A DNA stretch of 55,881 nucleotides. It comes from Chloroflexota bacterium. GTDB taxonomy: Bacteria; Chloroflexota; Dehalococcoidia; Lucifugimonadales; UBA3495. The stretch lies in NCBI GenBank assembly GCA_009837355.1, contig VXTR01000074.1, forward strand, positions 1-55,881, read 5' to 3'. The notes under the pieces are model-generated. The model saw only the letters and a program-made list of their open reading frames with translations. It ran no database searches and had not been told where the DNA came from. The position numbers and the translations under genes were made by a program. The number at the start of each line of letters is the position of its first letter. The stretch's first letter is position 1. This document shows, in pieces, positions 33,905 through 42,527 of this stretch.

Positions 33905-35524
33905 ATGCCGACCAATGCGACATCAGGCAAGCTAAGCCCGCTGCTTTTCCTGGAACGCAGCGCGGCCGTTTATCCGCGCCGGGCCGCCTGCATCTACAAC
34001 GGCGGGGTCACCACCTACGGGCAGTTTTACGAGCGGGTGCGCCGCCACGCCGCCGCCCTGCGCAGCGTTGGCGTTGGGGCCGGCGACCGGGTGGCATACC
34101 TGTTACCGAATTTGCCGGCGATGCTGGAGGCCAACTTTGCACCCATGGGCATCGGCGCGGTGCTGGTGGCTTTGAACATCCGGCTGTCGCCCCGGGAGAT
34201 CGCGTACATCCTCAACCACTCCGGCGCGAAGGTGCTGGTGTTTGACTCGGAGCTGGCTGACACCGTGCGCCAACTGCGGGATGACTGCCCCGGCGTGGAG
34301 ACCTACGTACAAGTGCGGGATACGGTTCCGCTGGCTGGCGACATCGACGGGCCGGAGTTCGAGCAGTGGCTGGCCGGTGTAGAGCCGCTGGCGGAGCTGC
34401 CGGGCGCGGCGTCGGAAACGGACACGGTGACCATCAATTACACGTCGGGCACCACCGGGATGCCCAAGGGCGTGGAGTACACGCCGCGGGGCGCTTACCT
34501 AAACGCGCTGGGCGAGGCGATGGAGATGGGGATGGACTGGCGGAGCGTGTATCTGTGGACACTGCCGATGTTCCACGCCAACGGGTGGTGCTTCCCCTGG
34601 GCGGTGACGGCAGTGGGCGGGACCCACGTTTGCCTGCGCCGGGTGGACCCGGCCGAGGTGTATCGGCTGATTCGTGAGGAATCGGTGTCGCACCTTTGCG
34701 CCGCGCCGACGGTGCTGACCGGGCTGTACGCCGCGCCGGAGGCAGCCTCCGCCGACCTGACCGGGTTGTCGATTATGACCGCCGGCGCGCCGCCGGCACC
34801 GCAGGTCATCCGCACCATTGAGGGCATGGGCGCGCGCATCATCCACGTGTATGGCCTCACCGAGACGTACGGCCCCTGCACCGTGGCCGCGCCGCAGCCG
34901 GAATGGGCAGCGATGGACTCGGAGGAGCTGGCGCGAGCCAAGGCCCGGCAGGGCGTGCCTTTCATGGTGTACGGAACCGGCCTGCGGGTGGTGGACGAAA
35001 GGATGACCGACGTGCCGCGGGACGGCGAAACCATGGGCGAAGTGGTGATGCAGGGTGATGCAGTGATGAAGGGATACTACGACGATCCCGACGCTACTGC
35101 CGAGGCGTTTCGGGGCGGGTGGTTCCACTCCGGCGACCTGGCGGTGTGGCATCCCGACGGGTACATTGAGTTGCAGGACCGTTCCAAGGACATCATCATC
35201 TCGGGCGGCGAGAACATCTCCAGCCAGGAAGTTGAGAAGGTCATCATGGAGCATCCCGCGGTGTTGGAGGTGTGCGTGGTCGGCGTACCCGATGACCGGT
35301 GGGGCGAAGTGCCCAAGGCGTTCGTGGTGCCGCGAGACGGCGGAGGGGTGAGCGCCGAGGAAATCATCGAGTTCACGCGCGACCGCATCGCGCACTTCAA
35401 GGCGCCCAAGAGCGTGGAATTCGGCGAATTGCCCAAGACGGCGACCGGCAAGATTCAGAAGTACATCCTGCGGGATAAGGAGTGGCAGGGCCAGGAACGG
35501 AGGATACAAGGGTCGCAGGTGTAG
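33905..35524 (+). CDS. Acyl-CoA synthetase (AMP-forming)
   Basis: The 539-residue ANL-superfamily ligase activates a carboxylic acid to its acyl-CoA through an acyl-AMP. Motifs are the P-loop YTSGTTGMPKGVEYT, MFHANGWCFPW, HVYGLTETYGP, GWFHSGDLAVWHPDGYIELQ and the C-terminal lysine Lys516 in PKTATGKIQK. The HANGW line is shared with medium-chain and methylmercaptopropionate-CoA ligases (DmdB type), but the substrate is not determined. The ATG has GGAGA 8 bp upstream. It is divergent from the selenoprotein operon and followed after 44 bp by an LLM oxidoreductase gene. Confidence 0.93.
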   Translation: MPTNATSGKLSPLLFLERSAAVYPRRAACIYNGGVTTYGQFYERVRRHAAALRSVGVGAGDRVAYLLPNLPAMLEANFAPMGIGAVLVALNIRLSPREIAYILNHSGAKVLVFDSELADTVRQLRDDCPGVETYVQVRDTVPLAGDIDGPEFEQWLAGVEPLAELPGAASETDTVTINYTSGTTGMPKGVEYTPRGAYLNALGEAMEMGMDWRSVYLWTLPMFHANGWCFPWAVTAVGGTHVCLRRVDPAEVYRLIREESVSHLCAAPTVLTGLYAAPEAASADLTGLSIMTAGAPPAPQVIRTIEGMGARIIHVYGLTETYGPCTVAAPQPEWAAMDSEELARAKARQGVPFMVYGTGLRVVDERMTDVPRDGETMGEVVMQGDAVMKGYYDDPDATAEAFRGGWFHSGDLAVWHPDGYIELQDRSKDIIISGGENISSQEVEKVIMEHPAVLEVCVVGVPDDRWGEVPKAFVVPRDGGGVSAEEIIEFTRDRIAHFKAPKSVEFGELPKTATGKIQKYILRDKEWQGQERRIQGSQV

Positions 35525-35568
35525 CCCGCCGGCGACGCTCCCGCCTGACCTGACTGAGGAGGACCAGC

Positions 35569-36612
35569 ATGGAGTTCGGATTGTTCCTGGAATTTCCTCG
35601 CCCGGTTGACGGCGACCATCACGATGCCTTTACGCAGTCGTTCCGGCTGGTTCAGGAAGCCGAAGACCTGGGCGTGGCGTCGGTCTGGCTGGCGGAGTAT
35701 CACTTCAACATGGAGCGGGTGTTGGCATCGCCGGTGATGATTGCCACGGCGATAGCCGCCAAGACCAGCACGATGCGCATCGGCACGGCGGTATACTGCC
35801 TGCCACTGGGTCATCCCATCCGGGTCGCCGAGGAGATGGCGACGCTGGACCACATCAGCGACGGACGCGTCGAGTTGGGCGTCGGGCGCGGCACTTTTCC
35901 CAACGTTCACGAGGGTTTCAACGTGGGATTTGAGGAAAGCCGCAGCCGGTTCGACGAGTTCCTGGAGGTCGTCGTAGCGGCGTGGACGCAGGAAACGTTC
36001 TCATTTGACGGTGAGCATTACTCGTGCGAGGAGCTGACGGTAACGCCACGGCCTTACCAGCAGCCGCATCCGCCCATCAGCGTGGGCGTAACGTCGGCGG
36101 AAAGCTTTCCCATCATCGGCGCGATGGGCTACCCGCTGATTGTGAATCCGTCGCGGGTTTTCACGCTGGATGAGTTGGCCGGACCGATGTCGGAATACCG
36201 GGCGGCGTGGCAAGAAGCCGGGCATCCGGGCAATGGCAAGCTGGGCCTGCGGGTGCCGATTTATGTCAACGAAGACGCCGACCTGGCGTACCGAAACCCG
36301 ATGGATTCGGCGATGCACTCGGTAACCCGGCTGGGCAATCGGGTCGGTTCCTACGCCGGGCGTGACGGAACCATCGGCGACTGGGGCGAGCAGAGCCGGC
36401 GCATCCTGGGGATGGAATACGACGACTGGCTGCGGGACAAGGTGGTGTACGGCACGCCGGATTACGTTGCCGAAAGGCTGGCGCAGTTGGAAGAAACGCT
36501 GGGATTGGATCAGCTGATTTATGAGGTGAACTTCGGCAACCTGATGTCGGACGAGCTGCAAACGGATTCGCTGCGGCTGTTCAACAAGAAGGTGCTGCCG
36601 AGGTTGGCCTAG
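35569..36612 (+). CDS. LLM class flavin-dependent oxidoreductase
   Basis: The 347-residue luciferase-like protein starts MEFGLFLEFPRPVDGD and has GVASVWLAEYHFNMERVLASP, STMRIGTAVYCLPLGHPIRV, GRVELGVGRGTFPNVHEGF and the SVGVTSAESFPIIGAMGYPL strand typical of the family. GAGGAGG precedes the ATG by 6 bp. It is in the same direction as, and 44 bp behind, the acyl-CoA synthetase, so a shared catabolic role is plausible. The family uses FMN or F420; which one cannot be told. Confidence 0.9.
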   Translation: MEFGLFLEFPRPVDGDHHDAFTQSFRLVQEAEDLGVASVWLAEYHFNMERVLASPVMIATAIAAKTSTMRIGTAVYCLPLGHPIRVAEEMATLDHISDGRVELGVGRGTFPNVHEGFNVGFEESRSRFDEFLEVVVAAWTQETFSFDGEHYSCEELTVTPRPYQQPHPPISVGVTSAESFPIIGAMGYPLIVNPSRVFTLDELAGPMSEYRAAWQEAGHPGNGKLGLRVPIYVNEDADLAYRNPMDSAMHSVTRLGNRVGSYAGRDGTIGDWGEQSRRILGMEYDDWLRDKVVYGTPDYVAERLAQLEETLGLDQLIYEVNFGNLMSDELQTDSLRLFNKKVLPRLA

Positions 36613-36653
36613 CGGCGATCAAGCGAGAGAAGCGGGAGTTTTTCAGTACGGCG

Positions 36654-38258
36654 CTATGGGTCGATGAGGACGCCGGGGTTGAGGATGCCGTTGGGGTCAA
36701 GGGAGCGTTTGACGGCGCGCAGGGCGTCGGCGAAGGGGTCGGGACGCTGCTGGTCATACCAGGGGCGATGGGATCGGCCCACGGCGTGATGGTGGGTGAT
36801 GGTTCCGCCGGCGGTCATTACCGCGTCGGAGGCGGCCTGCTTGATTTCGGCGTGGGCTTCCAGTTCGCCACCGACTTTGGCCAAGCCCTCGAAGGTGTAG
36901 TAGGGCGCCGGGCCGTCGGGATAGACGTGGGTAAATCGGCAGGAAACGCGGCCGCCGCCGCAGGTGCGTTGCAAGGCGTCCTGAAGGGCGGAACGCACCA
37001 TTTCGTCCATGGCCGGCCAGCGTTCCCAGGTGATTGAGGTTTCGAGGGTTTCGGCGACGATGCCGAAGCCAATGGTGGCGTTGCGCTCGTAGGGAGCGTT
37101 GATGAAGGAATTGCGCCAACTGCCGACGGCGCCCTGGCGTCCGGCGGAGGAACCGGAGGTCTCGGCGGCGTCGGCGATGACGATGGCCTCCTCGTCGATG
37201 GAGCCGCCGGCGTCGCGGGCGATGGCGACAGCCTGGCGGATGTTGTCGCCCTGGGGGAGTTCGGCGGACTCGAAGCCGACAATCAGCAGGGCCTGGGTGC
37301 CGTCGAGACCGGCGAAGTCTTCGGCCTCGGCGGGGTCGAGCATACGGAGGTTGGCGGGCCACTGCTTGGCCTGGGCGATGAGACGCGCGCCCTGGGCGGC
37401 GGCGGCCATACCGTCGAAGACGACGCCGGCGGAGGCGCGGAAACGGGGGCGGGCCTGAATGCGCATCCAGGCTTCGGTGATGACGCCGAGGATGCCCTCG
37501 CTGCCGATAATCATGCGGTCGGGTGACGGGCCGGCGCCACTGCCGGGGAGGCGACGGGACTCCCACACGCCGGACGGCGTGACCATGCGCACTGACTCGA
37601 CGAAATCGTCGATGTGGGTGTGGTTGGTGGCGTAGTGTCCGCCGCTGCGGGTGGCAATCCAGCCGCCGAGGGAGGAGAACTCGAAGCTCTGGGGGAAGTG
37701 GCGCAGGGTGTAGCCGTGGGGACGGAGTTGGGCTTCGAGGGCCGGGCCGAGGACGCCGGCCTGGATGCGGGCGGCGCGGGAAGTGTCGTCGATTTCCAGC
37801 ACCTGGTCCAGTCGGGTCAGGTCAATGGTAACGACGGCGTTGGCTGGCGGTGGTTCGACTCCGGCGACGACGGTGCTGCCGCCGCCGTAGGGGATGGCGA
37901 CGATGTTGGAGTTGGAGCACCAGTCGAGGACGGTTACCAACTCGGCTTCGGTGCTGGGGTAGGCGATAACGTCGGGCGGGTTGGGGAAGTCGCAGTTGAA
38001 ACCGCGGATGCGGTCGCGGAAGCTGCGGCCATAGTTGTGGGCGGCGCGGTCGTGGTCGTCGGTGGAGCAGAACTCGGCGACCAGGGGATGGGGCAGGATG
38101 CGCGGCGGGCGGAGGTTGAGGTCGGCGTCGGTAGGCGGCTTGGGGGGCGCCAGGGTTGCGCCGTAACGCTGGTGAATGCGCCGGGCCATGGCGTCGTAGT
38201 CGGCGGGGGTAGGCTGGCGGTCTTCGTTGCCCCAGGCCCAGAAACTGCGGCGGGTCAT
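36654..38258 (-). CDS. FAD-linked oxidase (alkyldihydroxyacetonephosphate synthase-like)
   Basis: The 534-residue flavoprotein is of the PCMH/vanillyl-alcohol-oxidase type. The FAD-binding PP-loop appears as VAIPYGGGSTVVAGVEP, followed by SSLGGWIATRSGGHYATNHT and GSEGILGVITEAWMRI. The C-terminal GGTITHHHAVGRSH matches the His-rich active-site stretch of alkyl-DHAP synthases, and NPGVL closes the FAD-oxidase C-terminal domain. ATG 38258 follows AGGAG by 7 bp; an upstream frame runs through tRNA-Pro and is not real. It is convergent with the LLM gene. Ether-lipid synthesis and alpha-hydroxy-acid oxidation are both possible. Confidence 0.88.
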   Translation of the reverse strand: MTRRSFWAWGNEDRQPTPADYDAMARRIHQRYGATLAPPKPPTDADLNLRPPRILPHPLVAEFCSTDDHDRAAHNYGRSFRDRIRGFNCDFPNPPDVIAYPSTEAELVTVLDWCSNSNIVAIPYGGGSTVVAGVEPPPANAVVTIDLTRLDQVLEIDDTSRAARIQAGVLGPALEAQLRPHGYTLRHFPQSFEFSSLGGWIATRSGGHYATNHTHIDDFVESVRMVTPSGVWESRRLPGSGAGPSPDRMIIGSEGILGVITEAWMRIQARPRFRASAGVVFDGMAAAAQGARLIAQAKQWPANLRMLDPAEAEDFAGLDGTQALLIVGFESAELPQGDNIRQAVAIARDAGGSIDEEAIVIADAAETSGSSAGRQGAVGSWRNSFINAPYERNATIGFGIVAETLETSITWERWPAMDEMVRSALQDALQRTCGGGRVSCRFTHVYPDGPAPYYTFEGLAKVGGELEAHAEIKQAASDAVMTAGGTITHHHAVGRSHRPWYDQQRPDPFADALRAVKRSLDPNGILNPGVLIDP

Positions 38259-38285
38259 GCTATCACTCCTGTGTGGGGATAGCGA

Positions 38286-38361
38286 TGGTCGGGGTGAGTG
38301 GATTCGAACCACCGACCTCCACGTCCCGAACGTGGCGCGCTAGCCACTGCGCTACACCCCG
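38286..38361 (-). tRNA. tRNA-Pro (anticodon CGG)
   Basis: On the minus strand the acceptor CGGGGTG pairs with CACCCCG, followed by A and an encoded CCA. The D arm (GCGC...GCGC), anticodon stem CCACG/CGTGG with loop TTCGGGA (anticodon CGG at 38328-38326) and T loop TTCGAAT are all present. The 76-nt length is normal. Confidence 0.95.
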
Positions 38362-38372
38362 ACTATATTTTC

Positions 38373-38381
38373 ATTGTAGCA
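38373..38381 (-). promoter_or_regulatory. Extended -10 promoter of tRNA-Pro
   Basis: The minus strand reads TGCTACAAT (TGn plus a 5/6 match to TATAAT), ending 11 bp before the tRNA 5' end, so transcription would start just before the mature tRNA. It is near-identical to the nuo promoter element. Confidence 0.7.
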
Positions 38382-38391
38382 TATGAACTAT

Positions 38392-38407
38392 CAGAATCAG
38401 GATTCTG
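38392..38407. terminator. Inverted repeat downstream of the MFS gene
   Basis: CAGAATC-AG-GATTCTG, a perfect 7-bp inverted repeat with a 2-nt centre, lies 37 bp after the 3' end of the MFS gene on the minus strand and before the tRNA-Pro promoter. A terminator role is possible but weakly supported. Confidence 0.35.
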
Positions 38408-38444
38408 GGGATTAGAGGATTTACGGGATTGGGTGGGGAGCTGA

Positions 38445-39689
38445 TTAGTTGAGCGCTCCTGGACGGGGTGGGAAGAGGGTTGCGGCCATGATGCCGAGGG
38501 AGGTGAGGGCGGCTACGGTCAGGACGCCGGTGGTTAGGGAGTCGGCGGCCTGGGCGACGGCGCCGGCGAGGACGGGACCAGCGCCGAATCCGACGGCGCT
38601 GAAGGTGAGGACGAGGGCGGTGAGCATTGAGACCTGTCGAGGAGCGATGCCGGCGAACTCGAAGGGCAGCACCTCCATGGCAGGTACGAAGACCCAAACC
38701 AGGCCAAGGCCGGTCAAGGCGAGGGCGGCCAGGGTGAAGTTGTCGGACAGCAAGGCGGCGACGGTGAAGGCGGTGTTGAAAATCGCAGGCAGCAGCACCA
38801 TGAGGCGGCGGTTGGTGACGTACTTGAAGATCCGGCTGCCGACGGGGGCGCCGGGAATCAGGGCGTAGTAGAGGAAGCCGAAGAGGATGCTGCCGGCGGA
38901 GATGGCGATGCCGCGTTCGGTTTCGAGGATTGTGGGCAGGAAGGTCAGCACGGTGGTCCAGGACGCGGACAGGCAGAGCATGATGCATCCCAACAGCCAG
39001 GCATGGGGGTAGGCGCGGAGGGTGCTGATTAGTGAGAGAGCGCTGTTGGGGTTCTCGGACGCCGGCGGAGAGGGGGGTTCGGGTTCGAGAGGAGGCGGAG
39101 GGTTGCGGGTGATGAAGGCCCAGATGATGAGTTGGATGGCCAGCAGGCTGGCTTGCAGGAAGTAGGCCAGCCGCCAACTGGCGAGGGCGACGATAAGCAG
39201 AGGGCTGAACGTGAGGGTGGCCGCCATCCAGGTGGAATGGACCGAAAGGCCGACGGAGGTTATGGTCGCGTACTGTTGGGGGGCAGCCCAGCGTCGCAGG
39301 AGCAGGGGGCGGGCCGGAGCCATGGCGGCGTGGGTCAGGACGGTGAGAAACCGGGAGGCGAGCAGAGTCCAGAAGCCGAGGGCCAGGCCCTGGGTTAACA
39401 CCAGGGGCGTGAGCAAGGCCAAGGCGGCAAGCACTCGGCGGTTGGGGTCGAACCGGCCCAGCAGCGCGCTGAAGGGAACGAGGAACAGGGCGGAGGTTGC
39501 CCACCAGACGCCCTGCAGGACGCCGATTTCCAGGTAGCTGAGTTTCAGGTCGGCCTGGATGAAGGGCAGGAATAGGCCGAAGGCGAAGGAGGACAGAACG
39601 ACGGAGCTGTAGTGCAGGCGGTTGAGCAGGAGGACGGCCCAGCCGCGGGGGGTCGTCCTGGTGGCAGAGGCGGCCGGCGACGGGGCCAC
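38445..39689 (-). CDS. MFS transporter
   Basis: The 414-residue membrane protein has about twelve hydrophobic helices in two halves, separated by a Pro/Glu-rich loop (residues about 200-225, PPPPLEPEPPSPPASENPN). A conserved MFS-like loop with Arg (LGRFDPNRRVLAAL) follows helix 2. The ligand cannot be inferred. The start is GTG 39689, 7 bp after the DAO-type oxidoreductase gene, with no ribosome binding site; it is probably coupled to that gene. Confidence 0.85.
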   Translation of the reverse strand: MAPSPAASATRTTPRGWAVLLLNRLHYSSVVLSSFAFGLFLPFIQADLKLSYLEIGVLQGVWWATSALFLVPFSALLGRFDPNRRVLAALALLTPLVLTQGLALGFWTLLASRFLTVLTHAAMAPARPLLLRRWAAPQQYATITSVGLSVHSTWMAATLTFSPLLIVALASWRLAYFLQASLLAIQLIIWAFITRNPPPPLEPEPPSPPASENPNSALSLISTLRAYPHAWLLGCIMLCLSASWTTVLTFLPTILETERGIAISAGSILFGFLYYALIPGAPVGSRIFKYVTNRRLMVLLPAIFNTAFTVAALLSDNFTLAALALTGLGLVWVFVPAMEVLPFEFAGIAPRQVSMLTALVLTFSAVGFGAGPVLAGAVAQAADSLTTGVLTVAALTSLGIMAATLFPPRPGALN

Positions 39690-39696
39690 AGCAGTA

Positions 39697-40896
39697 CTAC
39701 CGATGGGCGGCTCTGGGGTGGGCCATAGTCTCTATTTCCTCGGCAGTCATGGCGGCGAACCGTTCGGGGCGGTAGGGAGACAACACGGCGTCGGCGCGGG
39801 CGTTATCGCAGATTTCCAGCGCGGCCAGTTGGCTGAGGGCCGGGGCCAGGGTAACGCCGCTGTGAGTGAGCGCCACGTAGAGGTTGGGGGCTTCGTTGGT
39901 GAATCCGAACGTGGGATAGCCGTCCAGGGGCATGGGTCGCCATCCCACGGGCACAGGGATGGCCTGAGCGTCGGAGAGGCCCGACAGGTAGCAGGCGGCG
40001 CGGGAGAGCAGGTCGTCAGCGTGGGCCTGGGTGTCGTCCTCAGCGAGGCTTTCCTGGTCGCCCTCGCCAATCATAAAGCGTCCGTCGGGGCATTGGCGGA
40101 GGTGAATCTCACGGCGGCCATCGCCCAGCGGCGGCGCGTAGACCACTGGAACATGATGGAGCAAAGGCGGCAACGGTGTGGTTCGGATGACGACGCCGGG
40201 GCTTTCGGCCTGAGGGATTTTGACGCCGGCGAGGTCGGCAAGGGCGGTGGTGTCGGTGCCGGCGGCGAGGACGACGGCGTCAACTGCAATTTCGTCAGAC
40301 TCGGTTTGCACGGCCTGGATATGGCCGGCTCCGTTGAGGCTGAAGCCGGACACCGTGACGCCGGTGAGTACGGAGGCTTCCAGCTCGGCCAGACGGCGGA
40401 GGCAGGCGTCGACAACCAGTTGGGGTTCGACCTGGCCCTCGTTCTCGCTGTACTCGGCGGCGGCGACGGGGCCGATTTCCAGGGACGGTTCCAGGTCGGC
40501 CAGCTCGGCGGCGGACACTGTTCGGATGGGGTAGCCCCAGGATTGGAGCAGCTGAACGCGGGCTTGCAGCTGTTGGGCAGCGTCGGGTGCGGTTTCCCAG
40601 GCGACCTTGCCGCCCCAGCGCAGGCCAACGTTGGCTACGTCGCCGTCGTCGGCGATGGCGGCGGCGAAACGAGGCCACATTTCCAGAGAGCGGCGGTTAA
40701 GGTTGTGGTAACCGATGGGTTGCTTTGCGCCGGCGTTAATCCAGGCGAAGCTGTGACTCGAAGCTCCGCTGCCGGGTTCCGCCTTGTCAATGAGGGTAAC
40801 GCGGAGGCCGCGGGAGGCGATGCGCCAGGCGATGGAGGCGCCAACGATGCCGGCGCCGATAACGGCGACGTGGCGGGCAGATTGGTTAGCGGTCAT
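39697..40896 (-). CDS. FAD-dependent oxidoreductase, DAO family
   Basis: The 399-residue protein is of the glycine/D-amino-acid-oxidase type. The N-terminal dinucleotide fold is VAVIGAGIVGASIAWRIASR, ending in LIDKAEPG, followed by SSHSFAWINAG. The C-terminal FAD contact region is LYVALTHSGVTLAPALSQLAA. These proteins oxidise secondary or primary amines. ATG 40896 overlaps the preceding gene by 11 bp; ATG 40908 is an alternative. The adjacent MFS gene may import the substrate. Confidence 0.9.
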   Translation of the reverse strand: MTANQSARHVAVIGAGIVGASIAWRIASRGLRVTLIDKAEPGSGASSHSFAWINAGAKQPIGYHNLNRRSLEMWPRFAAAIADDGDVANVGLRWGGKVAWETAPDAAQQLQARVQLLQSWGYPIRTVSAAELADLEPSLEIGPVAAAEYSENEGQVEPQLVVDACLRRLAELEASVLTGVTVSGFSLNGAGHIQAVQTESDEIAVDAVVLAAGTDTTALADLAGVKIPQAESPGVVIRTTPLPPLLHHVPVVYAPPLGDGRREIHLRQCPDGRFMIGEGDQESLAEDDTQAHADDLLSRAACYLSGLSDAQAIPVPVGWRPMPLDGYPTFGFTNEAPNLYVALTHSGVTLAPALSQLAALEICDNARADAVLSPYRPERFAAMTAEEIETMAHPRAAHR

Positions 40897-41440
40897 CGTA
40901 ATCACCATCCGGGTCGAGCTCCAACTCGGAGAGGCCGAGCTGGGATGCGAGTTCGTCAAAGTCTATGTCGTCGAGGTCAAAGTCGTCGAAGTCGTCGGAG
41001 CCGCCGGGAGTGAAGATATCCTGGAGGAGGCCATCGGAGAGCATCTTGATGACGCTGAGAGCGCCGGCGGCGGCTTCGTAGTCCATATCGCCGGAGATGA
41101 CGTTGCGGAGGAGGGGGCGGCTGGCGACGGCCTGCATCATGGCCACGCCGACGATCCTGGCCTCGTCGGTGGCGTCGTCGGAGGCGAGGGTCTCAAGGGC
41201 GACCATGGCCATCATTGCTTCTTCGTCGCCGTCGTCGGCCATGTCGGAGATGGCCACGGCGATGCGGTCGGGAGCGTCGTTGAAGCCGTACTCGTCGGAG
41301 TCGTGGGTGAGGCAGGCGAAGTAGAGCATGAGGAGTTCGGACGCGCTGCGGCCGCCCTCGGCGAGAACGTCATCAACCAGAGTTGCATCCAGGGGCGGGA
41401 AGGCGCTTATATCCATGGATTCGAAAAAGTTATCCACCAT
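40886..41440 (-). CDS. Acidic hypothetical protein, 184 residues
   Basis: I do not recognise this protein. It is very acidic, with an Asp-rich segment near residues 145-165 (SDDFDDFDLDDIDFDEL) and an acidic C-terminus (LDPDGDYDDR). The rest is helical (ASELLMLYFACLTHDSDEYG; EEAMMAMVALETLASDDATD). ATG 41440 follows GAGGAG at 4-bp spacing; an upstream frame runs through the 29-bp repeat and is artificial. It lies downstream of a MoxR ATPase gene in the same direction, separated by the repeat. Confidence 0.7.
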   Translation of the reverse strand: MVDNFFESMDISAFPPLDATLVDDVLAEGGRSASELLMLYFACLTHDSDEYGFNDAPDRIAVAISDMADDGDEEAMMAMVALETLASDDATDEARIVGVAMMQAVASRPLLRNVISGDMDYEAAAGALSVIKMLSDGLLQDIFTPGGSDDFDDFDLDDIDFDELASQLGLSELELDPDGDYDDR

Positions 41441-41464
41441 GATTCTCCTCAAACGCCAGGGTAG

Positions 41465-41493
41465 TGGATTCCGGCTTTCGCCGGAATGACGGT
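41465..41493. repeat. Dispersed 29-bp palindromic repeat, copy 2
   Basis: This copy is identical over 29 bp to those at 28929 and 55665 (ATTCCGGC-TTTC-GCCGGAAT hairpin plus TGG and GACGGT ends). It lies in the 88-bp gap between the MoxR gene and the acidic protein gene. Confidence 0.85.
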
Positions 41494-41528
41494 GGTGTCG
41501 GTGGGCATGAAGGTGGTTGTCGGCATGG

Positions 41529-42521
41529 CTAGGAGCGTCTTCCGCCGCGACGGGGGCCGCGGTTCTGGGAGCGTTCCAGCAGGGCGCGGACGGGTTCGCC
41601 GCGCACGGCTTCAATATCATCCTGGTACTTGAGCATGATGCCGAGGGTGTCGTCGATGACTTCGGGTTCGAGTTGCCGCATATTGAGGGCCATGAGTGCG
41701 GAGGTCCAATCGAGGGTTTCGGAGACGCCGGGGATTTTGTACAGCTCGGTTTCGCGGAGTTCCTGGATGAAGGAGGTAACCTGCTGGGCCAGTTGACGGG
41801 GGGCGTCGGGCAGACGGGCGCTGACGATTTGCAGCTCTTTCTGATAGTCGGGGTAGTCAACCCAATAGTAGAGGCAGCGGCGTTTCAGGGCGTCATGAAC
41901 TTCGCGGGTGCGGTTGGAGGTGATGACGACCACCGGGGAATGGACGGCGTGGAAGGTGCCGAGCTCGGGTATGGTGATTTGGTAGTCGGCCAGGAGCTCG
42001 AGTAGAAAACCCTCAAACTCTTCGTCGGCGCGGTCGAGCTCGTCGATGAGGAGCACCGGGGCGCGGTCGCGGGACTGGTCGATGGCTTCCAGCAGGGGGC
42101 GCTTGATGAGGAATTTGGGGTCGAAGAGGTCGATGTCAGTGGGAGCCGGAGCGTCAGCGCCGCGGGCTTCCATCAGGCGGATTTCCAGGAGTTGGCGGGT
42201 GTGGTTCCACTCGTACACGGCGTGGTTGACGTCCAGGCCTTCGTAGCATTGCAGCCGGATGAGGTCGGTTTGCAGGCCGGCGGCCAGGGCACGGGCGATT
42301 TCGGTTTTGCCCACGCCGGCTTCGCCCTCCAGGAAGAGGGGACGCTGCAGTTTGAGGGCCAGGAAGATGGCGATGGCCAGGCCGCGGTCGGTGATATAAG
42401 CCTGGTCGCGGAGGAGGCTTTGGACGTCCTCGATAGAGGCAGGGATGGACGCAGGGGCGGAAAGGTCGTTGGTGGCAGCGGCGGTCAAGGGAAAGCTCCG
42501 GCGGGTGAATTGCCCCTGCAT
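41529..42521 (-). CDS. MoxR/CoxD-family AAA+ ATPase
   Basis: The 330-residue AAA+ protein has the Walker A motif GEAGVGKTE at residues 66-74, Walker B VLLIDELDRAD and sensor-1-like VVITSNRTREVHDALKRRC, ending in a basic tail GPRRGGRRS. The layout is that of MoxR-type chaperone ATPases, closest in feel to CoxD of carbon monoxide dehydrogenase clusters. Such ATPases normally work with a VWA-domain protein that inserts metal or matures enzymes; none is encoded here. It follows the HAM1-like gene by 6 bp. ATG 42521 has only a weak ribosome binding site. Confidence 0.9.
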   Translation of the reverse strand: MQGQFTRRSFPLTAAATNDLSAPASIPASIEDVQSLLRDQAYITDRGLAIAIFLALKLQRPLFLEGEAGVGKTEIARALAAGLQTDLIRLQCYEGLDVNHAVYEWNHTRQLLEIRLMEARGADAPAPTDIDLFDPKFLIKRPLLEAIDQSRDRAPVLLIDELDRADEEFEGFLLELLADYQITIPELGTFHAVHSPVVVITSNRTREVHDALKRRCLYYWVDYPDYQKELQIVSARLPDAPRQLAQQVTSFIQELRETELYKIPGVSETLDWTSALMALNMRQLEPEVIDDTLGIMLKYQDDIEAVRGEPVRALLERSQNRGPRRGGRRS

Positions 42522-42527
42522 TGTAAC

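Noticed and set aside
38259-38312. An upstream extension of the FAD-linked oxidase to 38312
   Set aside because: The extension would run into tRNA-Pro, whereas ATG 38258 has AGGAG at 7 bp.
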